This document shows positions 44,578 to 54,408 of a stretch of 64,000 nt of DNA, one piece after another. A program made the translations under genes and the position numbers. Every line of letters begins with the position of its first letter. Position 1 is the stretch's first letter. The notes beneath the pieces were generated by a model. It saw only the letters and a list, made by a program, of their open reading frames with translations. It was not told the origin of the DNA and did not search any database. Location: positions 1,302,001 through 1,366,000 of the forward strand of contig NZ_CP102253.1 in NCBI RefSeq assembly GCF_025145845.1, given 5' to 3'. This DNA comes from Alistipes shahii WAL 8301. GTDB lineage: Bacteria > Bacteroidota > Bacteroidia > Bacteroidales > Rikenellaceae.

Positions 44578-45186
44578 ATGGAAAACTTGGACAAAAGCCA
44601 ATTTATCGTCCTGCTCGAAACATCTCTCAACCGACGATTACTGTCCCCTGAGCAGAAGACTCTCGACGCTGCCTATGAAGATTACATCGACCTGCTGCAC
44701 GGTCTTACTGTTCAATCCTGTAAATCGTCCCTCGACCTGCTGCACGAACTTGCCCGCCTCCAATCCTGCCTGATGCGGTTGCAGGAGCGAATTGTCGAAA
44801 AGGAATCTCCGCAAGTGTTGTTGCTCAAATCGGCGCTTCTATTGACGAATTTCGAGATCCGTTTAGTCTTTACCCGGGTTCGTTATCCGTCCATCGCCGC
44901 CCCGGTGTCGGTCGAAGTCCCCAAGTCGCCGCTGTTCCTCTCCGAGCAATTCACACCTACGGATATCATGGAGCTTGCTACGGCCCTGCAACTCTCCGGA
45001 GCCATACGCCGCATCGACGGCACACGGATCGATCTGGCGACACTTGTCGATGTGCTTTCCGGAACTTTCAACGTCCGTATCAACAACCCGGAGCAGTGCC
45101 GCCATACGCTCATCAACCGAAAGTTGCGTCTGACGCATTTTCTCGACATCCTGCGCAACAATCTGATTGCCTACAGCCAGCGATAG
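44578..45186 (+). CDS. RteC-like regulator 2
   Basis: A 202-residue protein with the same overall plan: helical N-terminus (SQFIVLLETSLNRRLLSPEQ), middle TPTDIMELATALQLSGAIRR, and C-terminal HTLINRKLRLTHFLDILRNN, the RteC-type end. The ATG at 44578 is chosen because the -7 box at 44535-44542 leaves the earlier in-frame ATG (44515) upstream of the likely transcription start. A candidate for the regulator of the three repeat-bearing promoters in this element. Confidence 0.72.
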   Translation: MENLDKSQFIVLLETSLNRRLLSPEQKTLDAAYEDYIDLLHGLTVQSCKSSLDLLHELARLQSCLMRLQERIVEKESPQVLLLKSALLLTNFEIRLVFTRVRYPSIAAPVSVEVPKSPLFLSEQFTPTDIMELATALQLSGAIRRIDGTRIDLATLVDVLSGTFNVRINNPEQCRHTLINRKLRLTHFLDILRNNLIAYSQR

Positions 45187-45250
45187 GCAGTCTGTTTTTA
45201 TTCAGCATCACGCTCCGGGGATTCATCTCTCGGAGCGTTCTTTATGCGGT

Positions 45251-45312
45251 GCGGACAGTGACGGACTGGAGCGGACATGGGTACCTGTTTTTCTGCCGGA
45301 GATGTATCTTCG
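45251..45312 (+). promoter_or_regulatory. Repeat-operator promoter of the coupling-protein gene
   Basis: Three tandem 10-bp units GCGGACAGTG-ACGGACTGGA-GCGGACATGG (45251-45280), then, exactly 26 bases after GCGGACAT, a -7-like box TATCTTCG (45305-45312). ATG of the coupling-protein gene at 45334. Same plan as 48760-48821 and the reverse-strand site at 63132-63193. Confidence 0.75.
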
Positions 45313-45333
45313 GGACTTTTAATATTCTCTGCC

Positions 45334-47370
45334 ATGCAACAGGAAGATGATTTGAAAGCCCTTGAAAATATCGTGCAGTTCGCCCGCGGGCTGGGCGTGT
45401 TTTTTTTGGTGCTGCACGTGTATTGGTATTGCTACGAATGGCTCTCGTCATGCGGCCTGACCTACGGTTATGCCGACCGTCTCCTGCTCGATATCCAGCG
45501 GACAACTCTTCTTTTCTCCTCTCCCGTCATTACGAAACTCTGCGCCTTTCTGTTCCTCGCGCTTGGCTGCTACGGCACGAAGAGCGTCCGCAACGGCAGG
45601 GTCGACAGGCGGCATATCGTCGCTGCCGCCTGCCTCGGCTTCCCGCTGTTCTTTCTGAACGGCTTTCTGCTGTCGCTGCCCGCTGGGATCGGCTTCCAGG
45701 GCTGGAGCTACACGCTGACCCTTGGTGCGGGCTACCTCAGCCTGCTGGCCGCCGGCGTGTGGCTGCGGCGTCTTCTGAAACAGCCCCTTGCCGACGACCC
45801 GTTCAATGACCGCAATGAAAATTTCCTTCAGGAAGAACGTTATCTCAACAACGAATATTCAGTGAATCTTTCCACCCGTTACCGCTATAAAGGAGCATGG
45901 CGCGAGGGATGGATCAATGTCATCAACCCGTTCCGTGCGACGCTAATCCTCGGAACTCCCGGTTCGGGTAAGAGCTACGCGGTCTTAAATAACTATATCA
46001 AACAGCATATCGAGAAGGGATTCTCGATGCTCATCTATGATTATAAGTTCGACGATTTGACGCGCATCGCCTATAACCACTTGCTCCGGCATCTGGACAA
46101 ATACACCGTCAAACCGAGATTCTGCATCATCAACTTCGACGATCCCCGCCGCTCGAACCGCTGCAATCCCATCGACGCCCGCTTCATGGACGATATCTCG
46201 GATGCCTACGAAAGCGCCTACGTCACGCTTTTGAACCTCAATAAGACGTGGGTGGACAAGCAGGGTGACTTCTTCACCGATTCGGCCGTCATTCTGCTGG
46301 CGGCGATCATCTGGTACCTGAAAATCTATGACAACGGACATTATTGTACCTTCCCGCACGCCATCGAGTTTCTGTGCCAACCTCTCGAAAAGATTTTCCC
46401 GATTCTTTCATCTTATCCCGAACTGGAAAACTACCTCTCACCCTTTATGGATGCGTGGAAAAGCAATGCGCAGGATCAGTTGCAGGGACAGGTGGCATCG
46501 GTGAAAATCCCGCTCTCGCGTATGATCTCTCCGCAGCTCTATTGGGTGCTTACGGGCAATGACTTTACACTCGACATCAATAACCCTGAGGAGCCGAAAA
46601 TCCTCTGCATGGGCAACAACCCCGACCGGCAGAGCATCTACGGCGCGGCGCTGGGACTCTATAATTCGCGCCTTATCCGGCTTATCAATAAAAAGGGGAA
46701 ATTGAAATCGTCGCTTATCATCGACGAACTACCGACGATTTATATCCGGGGGCTGGATAACCTCATAGCCACGGCCCGCTCGAACAAGGTCTCCGTCTGT
46801 CTGGGATTTCAGGACTTTTCGCAGTTGGAGCGCGACTACGGGGAGAAAGAGGCCAAGGTCATCACTAATACTGTGGGCAATATCTTCTCGGGACAGGTCG
46901 TGGGCGACACGGCCCGCACCTTGTCGGAGCGTTTCGGCAAGATCGTGCAACTGCGCGAGTCGCACTCGGTATCGAACGAGAACGTCACCACCTCGACCAA
47001 TACGCAGTTGGAAACACTGATCCCTGCCTCGAAAATCTCCAACCTCACGCAGGGCATGTTCGTCGGCTCGGTCGCCGACAACTTCGACGAGCGTATCGAG
47101 CAGAAGATCTTCCATGCCGAGATCGTCATCGACAACGATAAGGTCAAGGCGGAAACAGCAGCCTATGTCCCCATTCCCGAAATATCCTCTTTTGTCGGTG
47201 AGGACGGCAAGGATCACATGGAGGAGATCGTCAAAGAGAATTATTACCGTGTCAAAGCCGACGTTGCGGAGCTTGTCCGCCGGGAGATCGCACGTATCGA
47301 AGCCGATCCGGATCTCGCGAAACTTTTACCCAAGAAAAAACTGTCCCGTCCTGAAAAAGGTTTACAGTGA
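45334..47370 (+). CDS. Conjugal coupling protein, TraG/MobC type, C-terminus altered by IS3
   Basis: A 678-residue VirD4/TraG-like ATPase with the YWFCY-type N-terminus (HVYWYCYEW), several membrane helices to ~residue 150, Walker A ILGTPGSGKSYAVLN (about residue 212), and SLIIDELPTIYIRG as Walker B. It should link a relaxosome to the transfer channel. The last nine residues (LSRPEKGLQ) come from the IS3-type inverted repeat. The start at 45334 follows the repeat-operator promoter; an ATG at 45277 is upstream of the -7 box. The relaxase of this element is not in the window. Confidence 0.88.
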   Translation: MQQEDDLKALENIVQFARGLGVFFLVLHVYWYCYEWLSSCGLTYGYADRLLLDIQRTTLLFSSPVITKLCAFLFLALGCYGTKSVRNGRVDRRHIVAAACLGFPLFFLNGFLLSLPAGIGFQGWSYTLTLGAGYLSLLAAGVWLRRLLKQPLADDPFNDRNENFLQEERYLNNEYSVNLSTRYRYKGAWREGWINVINPFRATLILGTPGSGKSYAVLNNYIKQHIEKGFSMLIYDYKFDDLTRIAYNHLLRHLDKYTVKPRFCIINFDDPRRSNRCNPIDARFMDDISDAYESAYVTLLNLNKTWVDKQGDFFTDSAVILLAAIIWYLKIYDNGHYCTFPHAIEFLCQPLEKIFPILSSYPELENYLSPFMDAWKSNAQDQLQGQVASVKIPLSRMISPQLYWVLTGNDFTLDINNPEEPKILCMGNNPDRQSIYGAALGLYNSRLIRLINKKGKLKSSLIIDELPTIYIRGLDNLIATARSNKVSVCLGFQDFSQLERDYGEKEAKVITNTVGNIFSGQVVGDTARTLSERFGKIVQLRESHSVSNENVTTSTNTQLETLIPASKISNLTQGMFVGSVADNFDERIEQKIFHAEIVIDNDKVKAETAAYVPIPEISSFVGEDGKDHMEEIVKENYYRVKADVAELVRREIARIEADPDLAKLLPKKKLSRPEKGLQ

Positions 47371-47397
47371 TTGATAATTAAAGATAAACATTTTGGT

Positions 47398-48288
47398 TCA
47401 AAAAATATTGTCCTGATATAAGTTTACATATGCCTTCCGAACAACCGTCTTTCGGCCCCAATGATGTTTGAGTTTCCCGGTTCTAAGTTCCGCTTCCAAG
47501 GGCGTAAGCCAATCGCAGCTGGCATGAGGTCTGAGTGAATTGTAAAGGATAACGATCTGGTCGATGCGTTCTTTTGCTGCCTGAAAACTTTCAAAACATT
47601 CCTCGTCGATCCATTCGCTCTTCAGAATACCGTTCACCCGTTCGGCAACGGCATTCTCATACGGATCGCCCTTTTCAGTCATGCTGATGCGAATCCCATT
47701 ATCGGTCAGCAATTTCACATATTCTTTCGAACAATATTGGCATCCTCTGTCCGAATGATGGATTAACCCTTGCCGTTTTTGCTGCGGAGTCTGGTCTATG
47801 GCCATCCTCAGTGCACGGAGCGCTCCGTCCCGTTCCAATGTCGTATTCAGATCATAGCCTACGATCCGTTTGGAATAGGCATCCGTTATCAAAGCCAGAT
47901 ATGCAAATCCTTCTTTCAAAGAAATGTACGTAATATCTCCGACCCATAAACGATGCGGCCGCTCGAGGTCGAAACCCCGGATCAGATTCGGATATTTACG
48001 CATCCAGTGCCGCGAGCAGGTCGTAACGCTGTATTTCTTCCGACGTTTGACCAGAAGATTGTTTTCCGAAAGCAGCGTAAATAACCGATCCCGGCTGACC
48101 GGAAATCCGTCTTGTTGCAGCAAATGCCACAGTTTACGACCGCCGAGCCTGGGCATCAGTTTCCGGTAGTAACCCACCCGCTCCAAAAGAAGGGTGTCGG
48201 ACAAGGATCCTTCCCTATTACGCCGTAAATGTTTATAATAGGCCTGACGGGTATAGCCGAACAACCCGCACAGAAACGACAGGCTCAT
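47398..48288 (-). CDS. IS3-family transposase OrfB
   Basis: A 296-residue integrase-core protein with an HTH_21-like N-terminus and DDE residues in LWVGDITYISLKEGFAYLAL, HHSDRGCQYCSKEYVKLL and NAVAERVNGILKSEWIDEE. The start ATG overlaps the orfA stop (ATGA), so it is made by coupling or by a frameshifted fusion; an A-rich stretch precedes the overlap. Intact. Confidence 0.93.
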   Translation of the reverse strand: MSLSFLCGLFGYTRQAYYKHLRRNREGSLSDTLLLERVGYYRKLMPRLGGRKLWHLLQQDGFPVSRDRLFTLLSENNLLVKRRKKYSVTTCSRHWMRKYPNLIRGFDLERPHRLWVGDITYISLKEGFAYLALITDAYSKRIVGYDLNTTLERDGALRALRMAIDQTPQQKRQGLIHHSDRGCQYCSKEYVKLLTDNGIRISMTEKGDPYENAVAERVNGILKSEWIDEECFESFQAAKERIDQIVILYNSLRPHASCDWLTPLEAELRTGKLKHHWGRKTVVRKAYVNLYQDNIF

Positions 48289-48698
48289 TGCTGTGTGTCT
48301 TTCTTTGAGACGCTGGACTGTCCGGCTGCGGATTTTTTTAGCAGGTCGATACCGTATTCTTCTTGGAGGATATCTCCCATGATCTCATAGCCTTCCAGAC
48401 GTAATAAAGCCTCTTCCAAGCGCCGCCGAAGGGCTTTGTTCTCGGATAATAATTCACTGGCTTCTTCACTCGTAACGCGGGACATGATCGGATAAGGATT
48501 AGGGGTACTCACAAAGCTACAACTATTTTTCGCTTTCCAGCGCTGACCCATCTTATGAATCGTAGACATGGGAATACCATGTTCTTCGGAGAGTTGGCGA
48601 GCCGTCTTGACTCCGCTCAAATACTCCTGTAAAATCAGATGACGCAACTGACGCGGTAAATAATGACGTGATAAGTCTGAATTCGTTGTTTGCTGCAT
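48285..48698 (-). CDS. IS3-family OrfA (HTH protein)
   Basis: A 137-residue protein with a helix-turn-helix (LILQEYLSGVKTARQLSEEH) followed by a leucine-zipper-like helix (LLSENKALRRRLEEALLRLE), as usual for OrfA. The frame could be extended by a TTG into the terminal repeat, but the ATG at 48698 leaves the IS promoter region free, so it is preferred. Confidence 0.88.
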   Translation of the reverse strand: MQQTTNSDLSRHYLPRQLRHLILQEYLSGVKTARQLSEEHGIPMSTIHKMGQRWKAKNSCSFVSTPNPYPIMSRVTSEEASELLSENKALRRRLEEALLRLEGYEIMGDILQEEYGIDLLKKSAAGQSSVSKKDTQQ

Positions 48699-48759
48699 AA
48701 GATTTACTCTTTTCTGTAAACCTTTTTCAGGACGGGACAAACGTAATTTTTGCCTCGGT

Positions 48760-48821
48760 GCGGACTGGAGCGGACTGGAGCGGACATGGGCATCGTTTCG
48801 GAAAACATGCTTCTATATTCG
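48760..48821 (+). promoter_or_regulatory. Repeat-operator promoter of the DUF3945 gene
   Basis: Three tandem 10-bp units, two perfect GCGGACTGGA and one GCGGACATGG (48760-48789), and a -7-like box TATATTCG (48814-48821), again exactly 26 bases after GCGGACAT. ATG at 48861. The IS3-type element inserted only 20 bp upstream and left it intact. Confidence 0.75.
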
Positions 48822-48860
48822 CGGCATGAACCTTTTGTTTCACTTAAAACATTTTGTGTT

Positions 48861-50138
48861 ATGCCCGAAGAAAATCAGAATCAAAAACCGATTCAGGCCC
48901 CCGAACAGGCCGATCCGAAGTACAAGGAAACGCTCCTGCTCTACAACGAGCAGAACGGCGCCGTGGAGGCCGTCTCCGACCTCAAACAAAGCGGTAACCA
49001 ATACAAGGTTACGACGACGCAACCGCTCACGGCCAACAAACCGGCGTTCTACGAACTTCGCAACAGCTCCGCAGTCGCGGCCTTCATCAAGGGCTTCATG
49101 TCGCAGGAGAACGCCAAGCCGTTTCATTTTCTGAAAGTCGCCGCCGACAAGGCCAGCGAAGTCACACAATCGCTGCTGCGCCTTGCCGACAATCCCAAAG
49201 ACCCTGAGGGCCTCAAAGCCCTTTACGATCATCGCGTCACCTCGTACCAACTCGAAAAGGTCAAGTTCGACACTCCGGATCTGAAGTTGCAGGAGCTGAA
49301 AGAGATGGGTATCATCGTTACTCCCAAAGAACTGGAGGCGATGAAGCACGGCCTTCCGACGACGGACCTGCATGACGTGACCCTCAAGATCGGCAATATT
49401 CCCGTCGCAGGTCAGTTCGCCCTGCATCCCTATAAGGACATGAACGGTGATGTGCAGGTCGGTCTGACGAGTGCCCTTCCGCGTCCGGAGTTCGAGCGCG
49501 AAGAGTACCGGATGATGTTCTCCACGAGTGAGAAGGAGCAGCTGTTGGCCGGAAAGACCCCCGACCGGCTGTACGAACTTCCCAATCCGCACACGGGAGA
49601 GAAGGAGTGGTGCTTCGCCACGCTGAATCCCGCGACGAACCGCCTTGTCACCATTCCGAAAAACGAAGTTCCCGATCTGCGTTATTTCAACGGCGTGCGT
49701 CTGGATGATACGCAGCAGAACGAACTGGCTCTGGGCGGCCGCGTCTTCGTCGAAGGCTGCTCCATGCGCGGCAGCGACATCACCTATTCAGGCAAAGTGG
49801 GCTTCGATGTCCTCTCGAACGAATACAAGATGACCGACTACCAGTTCAGCCGCCCCTATATCTCTCCGCAACTCGACAAACAGCTCGACGACCGTCAGCG
49901 CACGGCCCTGCTGAGCCCCGAAGGTCTGGATTGTTCGAAAGAGAAGGAACATCCCATTCTGGGCAAGAACGGCAAGGCGCTGAATTGTATCCTGCGTATC
50001 GACCCCCGCTCGAACGGCGTGGTCTACGATTTCTCGCAGCAGCGCCGTCAGGAGCAACAGGAAAAGCAGGAGCAGAAGGCCGAGAAAGCGCAGGAGCAGG
50101 CTCCGGATCAGGGTCAGGGCCGCGGTCGCAAACGCTAA
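48861..50138 (+). CDS. DUF3945-type conjugative element protein
   Basis: A 425-residue soluble protein. N-terminal ~130 residues are acidic and Gln-rich with helical content; the middle and C-terminal parts (LQELKEMGIIVTPKELEAMK, LPTTDLHDVTLKIGNIPVAG, HPILGKNGKALNCILRIDPR) resemble DUF3945 proteins found in Bacteroides conjugative elements. Function unknown; a topoisomerase- or transfer-related role has been supposed for relatives. The tail is a Gln/Glu/Lys-rich low-complexity stretch ending GRGRKR. The start at 48861 follows the promoter box; the upstream in-frame start would lie before the transcription start. Confidence 0.7.
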   Translation: MPEENQNQKPIQAPEQADPKYKETLLLYNEQNGAVEAVSDLKQSGNQYKVTTTQPLTANKPAFYELRNSSAVAAFIKGFMSQENAKPFHFLKVAADKASEVTQSLLRLADNPKDPEGLKALYDHRVTSYQLEKVKFDTPDLKLQELKEMGIIVTPKELEAMKHGLPTTDLHDVTLKIGNIPVAGQFALHPYKDMNGDVQVGLTSALPRPEFEREEYRMMFSTSEKEQLLAGKTPDRLYELPNPHTGEKEWCFATLNPATNRLVTIPKNEVPDLRYFNGVRLDDTQQNELALGGRVFVEGCSMRGSDITYSGKVGFDVLSNEYKMTDYQFSRPYISPQLDKQLDDRQRTALLSPEGLDCSKEKEHPILGKNGKALNCILRIDPRSNGVVYDFSQQRRQEQQEKQEQKAEKAQEQAPDQGQGRGRKR

Positions 50139-50150
50139 TCCGCTCCTGCG

Positions 50151-50663
50151 ATGGAAACCCCCGATGAAAAATGGTTCCGGGAGCGCCTGCGGCATTTCCT
50201 CGAAATACGCCATCCTCCGCGTCAGTTCCACCATGTGATGATCGAACGGCGCAGCCGTCTGGCCTTCGAAAGCTACGCACAAAGCGTTGAACTGGGAGTG
50301 CCTGCCGCTTCGGCCGTCCGTGCCGCCGACAAAGTCCTGTTCCGGGGTCTGCTCTTTTCGAAATACGACACCGTCCACCTGATCCTCGCCACGGACTTCC
50401 CGATCATTCCGGAAAACCAACGACAGGAGATCGCCCTGCGACTGGTGCGTATCTGCGCTCCAATCTTTCGGGCCTACGATCTGAAAGACGACTTTTCGGA
50501 ACGTCCGGAATTCCGGCAGCTCAAGGAAGAACTCCGCACTGGCATCCGCACATGGATCGACGAGAACGGCGTTCCCGGCTACCGCAGCCCGGCGCGCAAG
50601 GAAAAGCCGCCTGTCCCATACTCCGAACAACCCCGATATCCAAAACGCAACAAGCGTAAATAG
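50151..50663 (+). CDS. DUF1896-family protein
   Basis: A 170-residue protein with the DUF1896 signature ADKVLFRGLLFSKYDTVHLI and the following IPENQRQEIALRLVRI helix. DUF1896 genes occur almost only in conjugative elements of Bacteroidetes and lie beside DUF3945 genes, as here (12-base gap). No biochemical function is known. It ends 27 bases before the pilus operon, so read-through into it is possible. Confidence 0.75.
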   Translation: METPDEKWFRERLRHFLEIRHPPRQFHHVMIERRSRLAFESYAQSVELGVPAASAVRAADKVLFRGLLFSKYDTVHLILATDFPIIPENQRQEIALRLVRICAPIFRAYDLKDDFSERPEFRQLKEELRTGIRTWIDENGVPGYRSPARKEKPPVPYSEQPRYPKRNKRK

Positions 50664-50690
50664 TTCATTCACTTAATTTCTTATTACACG

Positions 50691-51722
50691 ATGAAAAAGA
50701 TTCTTTTTGCTGCGGCCGCCATAGCCGCCGCCCTGTTCGCCTCGTGCGACAAAACCGACGACACGCTCGACCCCGCGATGCCTGAAACATCCGACACTGC
50801 ACGGATCGCCATCACGCTCACCGGAGCGGACGAGGCCGACACCCGCGCATTCTTCGACACTTCGGCCAAGGCCGAGGCGTGGGAATCCTCGCTCTCGTCG
50901 CTCTCGGTCTTCGCCTTCGACAATAGCGGAGCACTTATCATCCGCCGTGACTTCACTTCGTCGGAGCTCGCTTCCAAATCGGCGACCTTCGCGCTTCCCA
51001 AATCTGCGGCCGGCACCGAGTGCTCATTCTACGCCGTAGCGAACTACGACGCCTCGTCGGCCAAGACCCGCGCAGCCCTTACGGCCCTCGTGGAAAAGTC
51101 GGCTGCCGACTATAACGGCACCTTCGCCGAAGTGTCCTCCGCGGCCAAACGTTCGGGCGGCTTCGTGATGTCGGGCTCGACATCGAAAACCATCGGCGCC
51201 GTGAATTCCACGACGTCGGTAGGCATCACGCTCAAACGTACCGTAGCCAAAGTGGCCCTCCAGACGACCATAGACCCGTCGTTCGCCGACAAGTACGCCG
51301 GAGAGCTCACGATCAACTCCGTAAAACTCTCCAAGGCAGCCTCTCAGTCTTCGGTCGTAGCCGGCACGCCGACGCCCGGGGCCATGAGCTACACGCATAC
51401 CCAAACCCTCGCCGCGGCATCGGGTAAATACAACGCCCTGTTCTACTGCTTCGAGAACGGCTCTTTAACGGCAGGAAACCGTGTGCTGCTGGAAATCAAC
51501 GCTACATACGATCTGGACGGCAACGGCTCGACCACGGACGACCGCTCGGAGGTGACCTACTCGGTGGAGCTGACGGGCAAGGCCGCGGGCGAGATCCTGC
51601 GCAACGGCTACTACCGTATCGCGGCCAATATCACAGGTCTCGTAGGTCAGGATTGCGCCGTGACGGTGACCGTCGCCGACTGGGAGACACCCGTCACGCA
51701 GTCCGTCGAACTGGGAGCATAG
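50691..51722 (+). CDS. Major fimbrial subunit, FimA/Mfa1-type (type V pilin)
   Basis: A 343-residue secreted lipoprotein (lipobox AALFASCDK). The domain order is that of P. gingivalis-type pilins: N-terminal beta-sandwich (ARIAITLTGADEADTRAFF with a candidate Arg cleavage site near residue 50), then a C-terminal domain ending VTVTVADWETPVTQSVELGA, the strand that would be donated to the next subunit. It is the first gene of a six-gene pilus operon. Confidence 0.8.
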   Translation: MKKILFAAAAIAAALFASCDKTDDTLDPAMPETSDTARIAITLTGADEADTRAFFDTSAKAEAWESSLSSLSVFAFDNSGALIIRRDFTSSELASKSATFALPKSAAGTECSFYAVANYDASSAKTRAALTALVEKSAADYNGTFAEVSSAAKRSGGFVMSGSTSKTIGAVNSTTSVGITLKRTVAKVALQTTIDPSFADKYAGELTINSVKLSKAASQSSVVAGTPTPGAMSYTHTQTLAAASGKYNALFYCFENGSLTAGNRVLLEINATYDLDGNGSTTDDRSEVTYSVELTGKAAGEILRNGYYRIAANITGLVGQDCAVTVTVADWETPVTQSVELGA

Positions 51723-51783
51723 TCCGCATGTCGTACCGGGTTCCGTCCTGTGTTTCGGGCGGAGCCCTTTTTCTTTCAAAGCT

Positions 51784-54381
51784 ATGAAAAGATTATTATA
51801 TATCCTGTCGATAAGTCTTGCCGCGACCCTTATGGGCTGCATCGCCGAAGACAGGTCGGCATGCCCTCATCCCCGCGGCGTTTCGGTTCGGCTGACAGTA
51901 TGTCCCGACCCGATGACGGCCGTAACCCGCACTACGGACGAAGAGGCGATCCGCGACCTGAACCTCTATCTCTATGACGATGACGGCGAGATCGTCCTGC
52001 ACCGCTACCAGAGCTCTTCGACGCTGCGCTTCACGTCCTTGCCCGGCAACTACCGGATGCGTATCGCCGCCAATATGGGCCGTGACCTTGGTGAGAATCC
52101 CGCATCGGAAGACTTCACCGTTACGCACGCCGACGAGTACGATACGCTGCCGATGTCCTATGAGGGCGACGTTACGATCACGTCCTCGTCCGGCGGTATT
52201 CTGACACTTCCGGTCGTGGAGGTGCAGCGTGTCGTGACGAAGGTATCCTACGATATCGCCGTCAAACCCGCAGACATCGAGCTTCGCTCCGTGCAGCTTT
52301 GTTCCGTGCCGCGTGCGGTGTCGGTCTTCGACGTGGCGGCCCGGCCGTCGGACGCCCCCGACGACTACACGGACTGCCCGGAAAGCGGGATTTCGGGACA
52401 GCATATTTCGGGGAACTGCTATCTGCTTCCGAATATGCAGGGCACGGTTCCGTCCATTACCGACCAGCGCGATAAGAATCCGGACAATGCCCCCGCGAAT
52501 GCGTCGTATCTTCTGATCCGGGCTGTACGGGGAGCTAAGGTATTGGCCTATTACATTTACCTGGGCGATAACAACACCACGGATTTCAATGTCCGGGCCA
52601 ACGTACATTACCGGCTCGCGATTTCGATCCTTGGCGACAGCGAGGTCGACACCCGTGTCAGCAGCTATACGCTCAACGTCTATGACTCTTACGCGGAAAA
52701 TGCGATCGGCGGCTACTGCACATACGACGTGATGGGCGAACTGTTCGTCGAGGTGGAGGGCGATCCGGCGCCCCTGACGCTGCGGGGACACATCACGGCC
52801 TCGCAGGGCGACAGGGATCGCCTGCTCGTGGACGATGCTTCCATCGGCACGGGCCGCGATCTGGAGCTTGCGAACCAACCGGGGCTGAATGAATATTTCC
52901 TTTACTACGACCTTCCGGTCTATACTACGGCGAACTCCCAAGTAGTCTATACCGTAACGGTCGAAGACGATGCGGGCCTTGCGCAGTCGTTCGACTTCCG
53001 CCGCCGCTTTGCAAACCGCCTTCAGGTCGTCGTCGAGACTGCCGACAACGGCAAAGGTTGGGTGAACGTCTCCCAAGCGCTCTATGACGCTGAAATCTCC
53101 GGAACGCGCAATCACGTCGTCATGTGTCACGAGATGGGTTGTACGCTGGTGGCGCTTCCTGCCGCGGGCTACCGCTTCGAGGGATGGTACACCACGGACG
53201 GCTATACGCAGCGGCTGTCGTCATCGACGACCTATCTCTACACCCCCGCATCGAACGATGCGTCGATCTTTCCGAAATTCACGGCCAACACCCGGCCGCT
53301 CGACGACGAGGGTACGGCCAACTGCTATATCGCGCCGGAATTGAATACCTCCTATTCGTTCGACGCCGCGACGATGGGTAACGGCCGCACGACGCTCAAC
53401 GTCACTCCCAAGCGTCTGTCGGGCGTCTCTGCCCGCATACTGTGGGAGACGGGAACGCTGAGCGAGGCGATCGTTAAGGATGTGCGATATCAGGACGGAC
53501 GAATCACCTTTACAACCGGTACGACGCACGGCAACGCCGTGGTCGGGCTTTTCGACAGCCGTGGGGAATGCCTCTGGTCGTGGCATATCTGGGCCGTGGA
53601 CTACGATCCGGCGGCCACGGCACAGACCTATGCTTCGGGAGCTGTCTTTATGGATCGTAACCTCGGAGCGCTGGAAACGGATTATACACTGCCCGCCTCG
53701 CGCGGCCTTTACTACCAGTGGGGTCGCAAAGACCCGTTCCCGTATCCGGCCACGGCGACGGACGCTTATATACAGGCTCCGACCGTCTATGCCGCGGGAT
53801 TCGAATATGCCGAGAGCGATCCGCGGACTTCCGGAACCGAGTCGCCCTACGACGTGATGACCCTCGAATGGGCCACAGCGCATCCTACGACCTATATGGA
53901 CGGCGTATCCTTCGAGGACTGGGAAGAGTGGGCTTCTTCGCTGGACTGGCTCTGCGACCACCACCCGAACCTCTGGGGCAACGTCACGACCGGGAAAAAC
54001 AATATCAGCCGCACCAGCCATAAATCCATTTACGATCCGTGCCCTCTGGGCTGGAAAGTGCCCGGTGCCGAGGATTTCGCGGGAATAGAGCGGATAAGCG
54101 TATCGGCACCTTATTACGTTACGATCCGCTGCAACGGCACGCAAACGGCGAAGATACCTTTGGGCGGAACATTCTATGAGGGGCGTTACGACCGCAACGG
54201 GTCGCTCGGAAGGCTCTACACCAATGCCCCGTATTATCTGCATTGGGGAGGCTCGACCGGCGTGTTCCACGACGTGGCCTGCACCTCGATCGTATTCGAC
54301 ACGAGCAACTACCCGCCGTTCGTCAATACGACGGATTTTTACCGCTATGCCGCCAATCCCGTGCGTTGCGTCCGGGAGTAG
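51784..54381 (+). CDS. Pilus-associated adhesin 1, DUF4906 N-terminus and FISUMP-like C-terminus
   Basis: An 865-residue lipoprotein (SLAATLMGCIAEDR). Residues ~25-310 form a FimB/Mfa2-like (DUF4906) anchor region (EEAIRDLNLYLYDDDGEIVL, CYLLPNMQGTVPSITDQRDK). A bacterial-repeat-like stretch follows at ~415-500 (GCTLVALPAAGYRFEGWYT). The last ~270 residues resemble the FISUMP family (GAVFMDRNLGALETDYTLPA, GLYYQWGRKDPFPYP, DPCPLGWKVPGAEDF, NPVRCVRE). This would be a tip adhesin with an unknown ligand. Confidence 0.7.
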   Translation: MKRLLYILSISLAATLMGCIAEDRSACPHPRGVSVRLTVCPDPMTAVTRTTDEEAIRDLNLYLYDDDGEIVLHRYQSSSTLRFTSLPGNYRMRIAANMGRDLGENPASEDFTVTHADEYDTLPMSYEGDVTITSSSGGILTLPVVEVQRVVTKVSYDIAVKPADIELRSVQLCSVPRAVSVFDVAARPSDAPDDYTDCPESGISGQHISGNCYLLPNMQGTVPSITDQRDKNPDNAPANASYLLIRAVRGAKVLAYYIYLGDNNTTDFNVRANVHYRLAISILGDSEVDTRVSSYTLNVYDSYAENAIGGYCTYDVMGELFVEVEGDPAPLTLRGHITASQGDRDRLLVDDASIGTGRDLELANQPGLNEYFLYYDLPVYTTANSQVVYTVTVEDDAGLAQSFDFRRRFANRLQVVVETADNGKGWVNVSQALYDAEISGTRNHVVMCHEMGCTLVALPAAGYRFEGWYTTDGYTQRLSSSTTYLYTPASNDASIFPKFTANTRPLDDEGTANCYIAPELNTSYSFDAATMGNGRTTLNVTPKRLSGVSARILWETGTLSEAIVKDVRYQDGRITFTTGTTHGNAVVGLFDSRGECLWSWHIWAVDYDPAATAQTYASGAVFMDRNLGALETDYTLPASRGLYYQWGRKDPFPYPATATDAYIQAPTVYAAGFEYAESDPRTSGTESPYDVMTLEWATAHPTTYMDGVSFEDWEEWASSLDWLCDHHPNLWGNVTTGKNNISRTSHKSIYDPCPLGWKVPGAEDFAGIERISVSAPYYVTIRCNGTQTAKIPLGGTFYEGRYDRNGSLGRLYTNAPYYLHWGGSTGVFHDVACTSIVFDTSNYPPFVNTTDFYRYAANPVRCVRE

Positions 54382-54408
54382 TTGAAACCTCGTAAAATTC
54401 CCACTGCC

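Larger units (their letters stand above)
47342..48739 (-). mobile_element. IS3-type insertion sequence, 3-bp target duplication
   Basis: Perfect 25-bp terminal inverted repeats beginning TGTCCCGTCCTGAAAAAGG at both ends; AAC is duplicated at 47339-47341 and 48740-48742. It lies between the coupling-protein gene and the promoter of the DUF3945 gene, and encodes orfA and orfB leftward. Confidence 0.92.
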
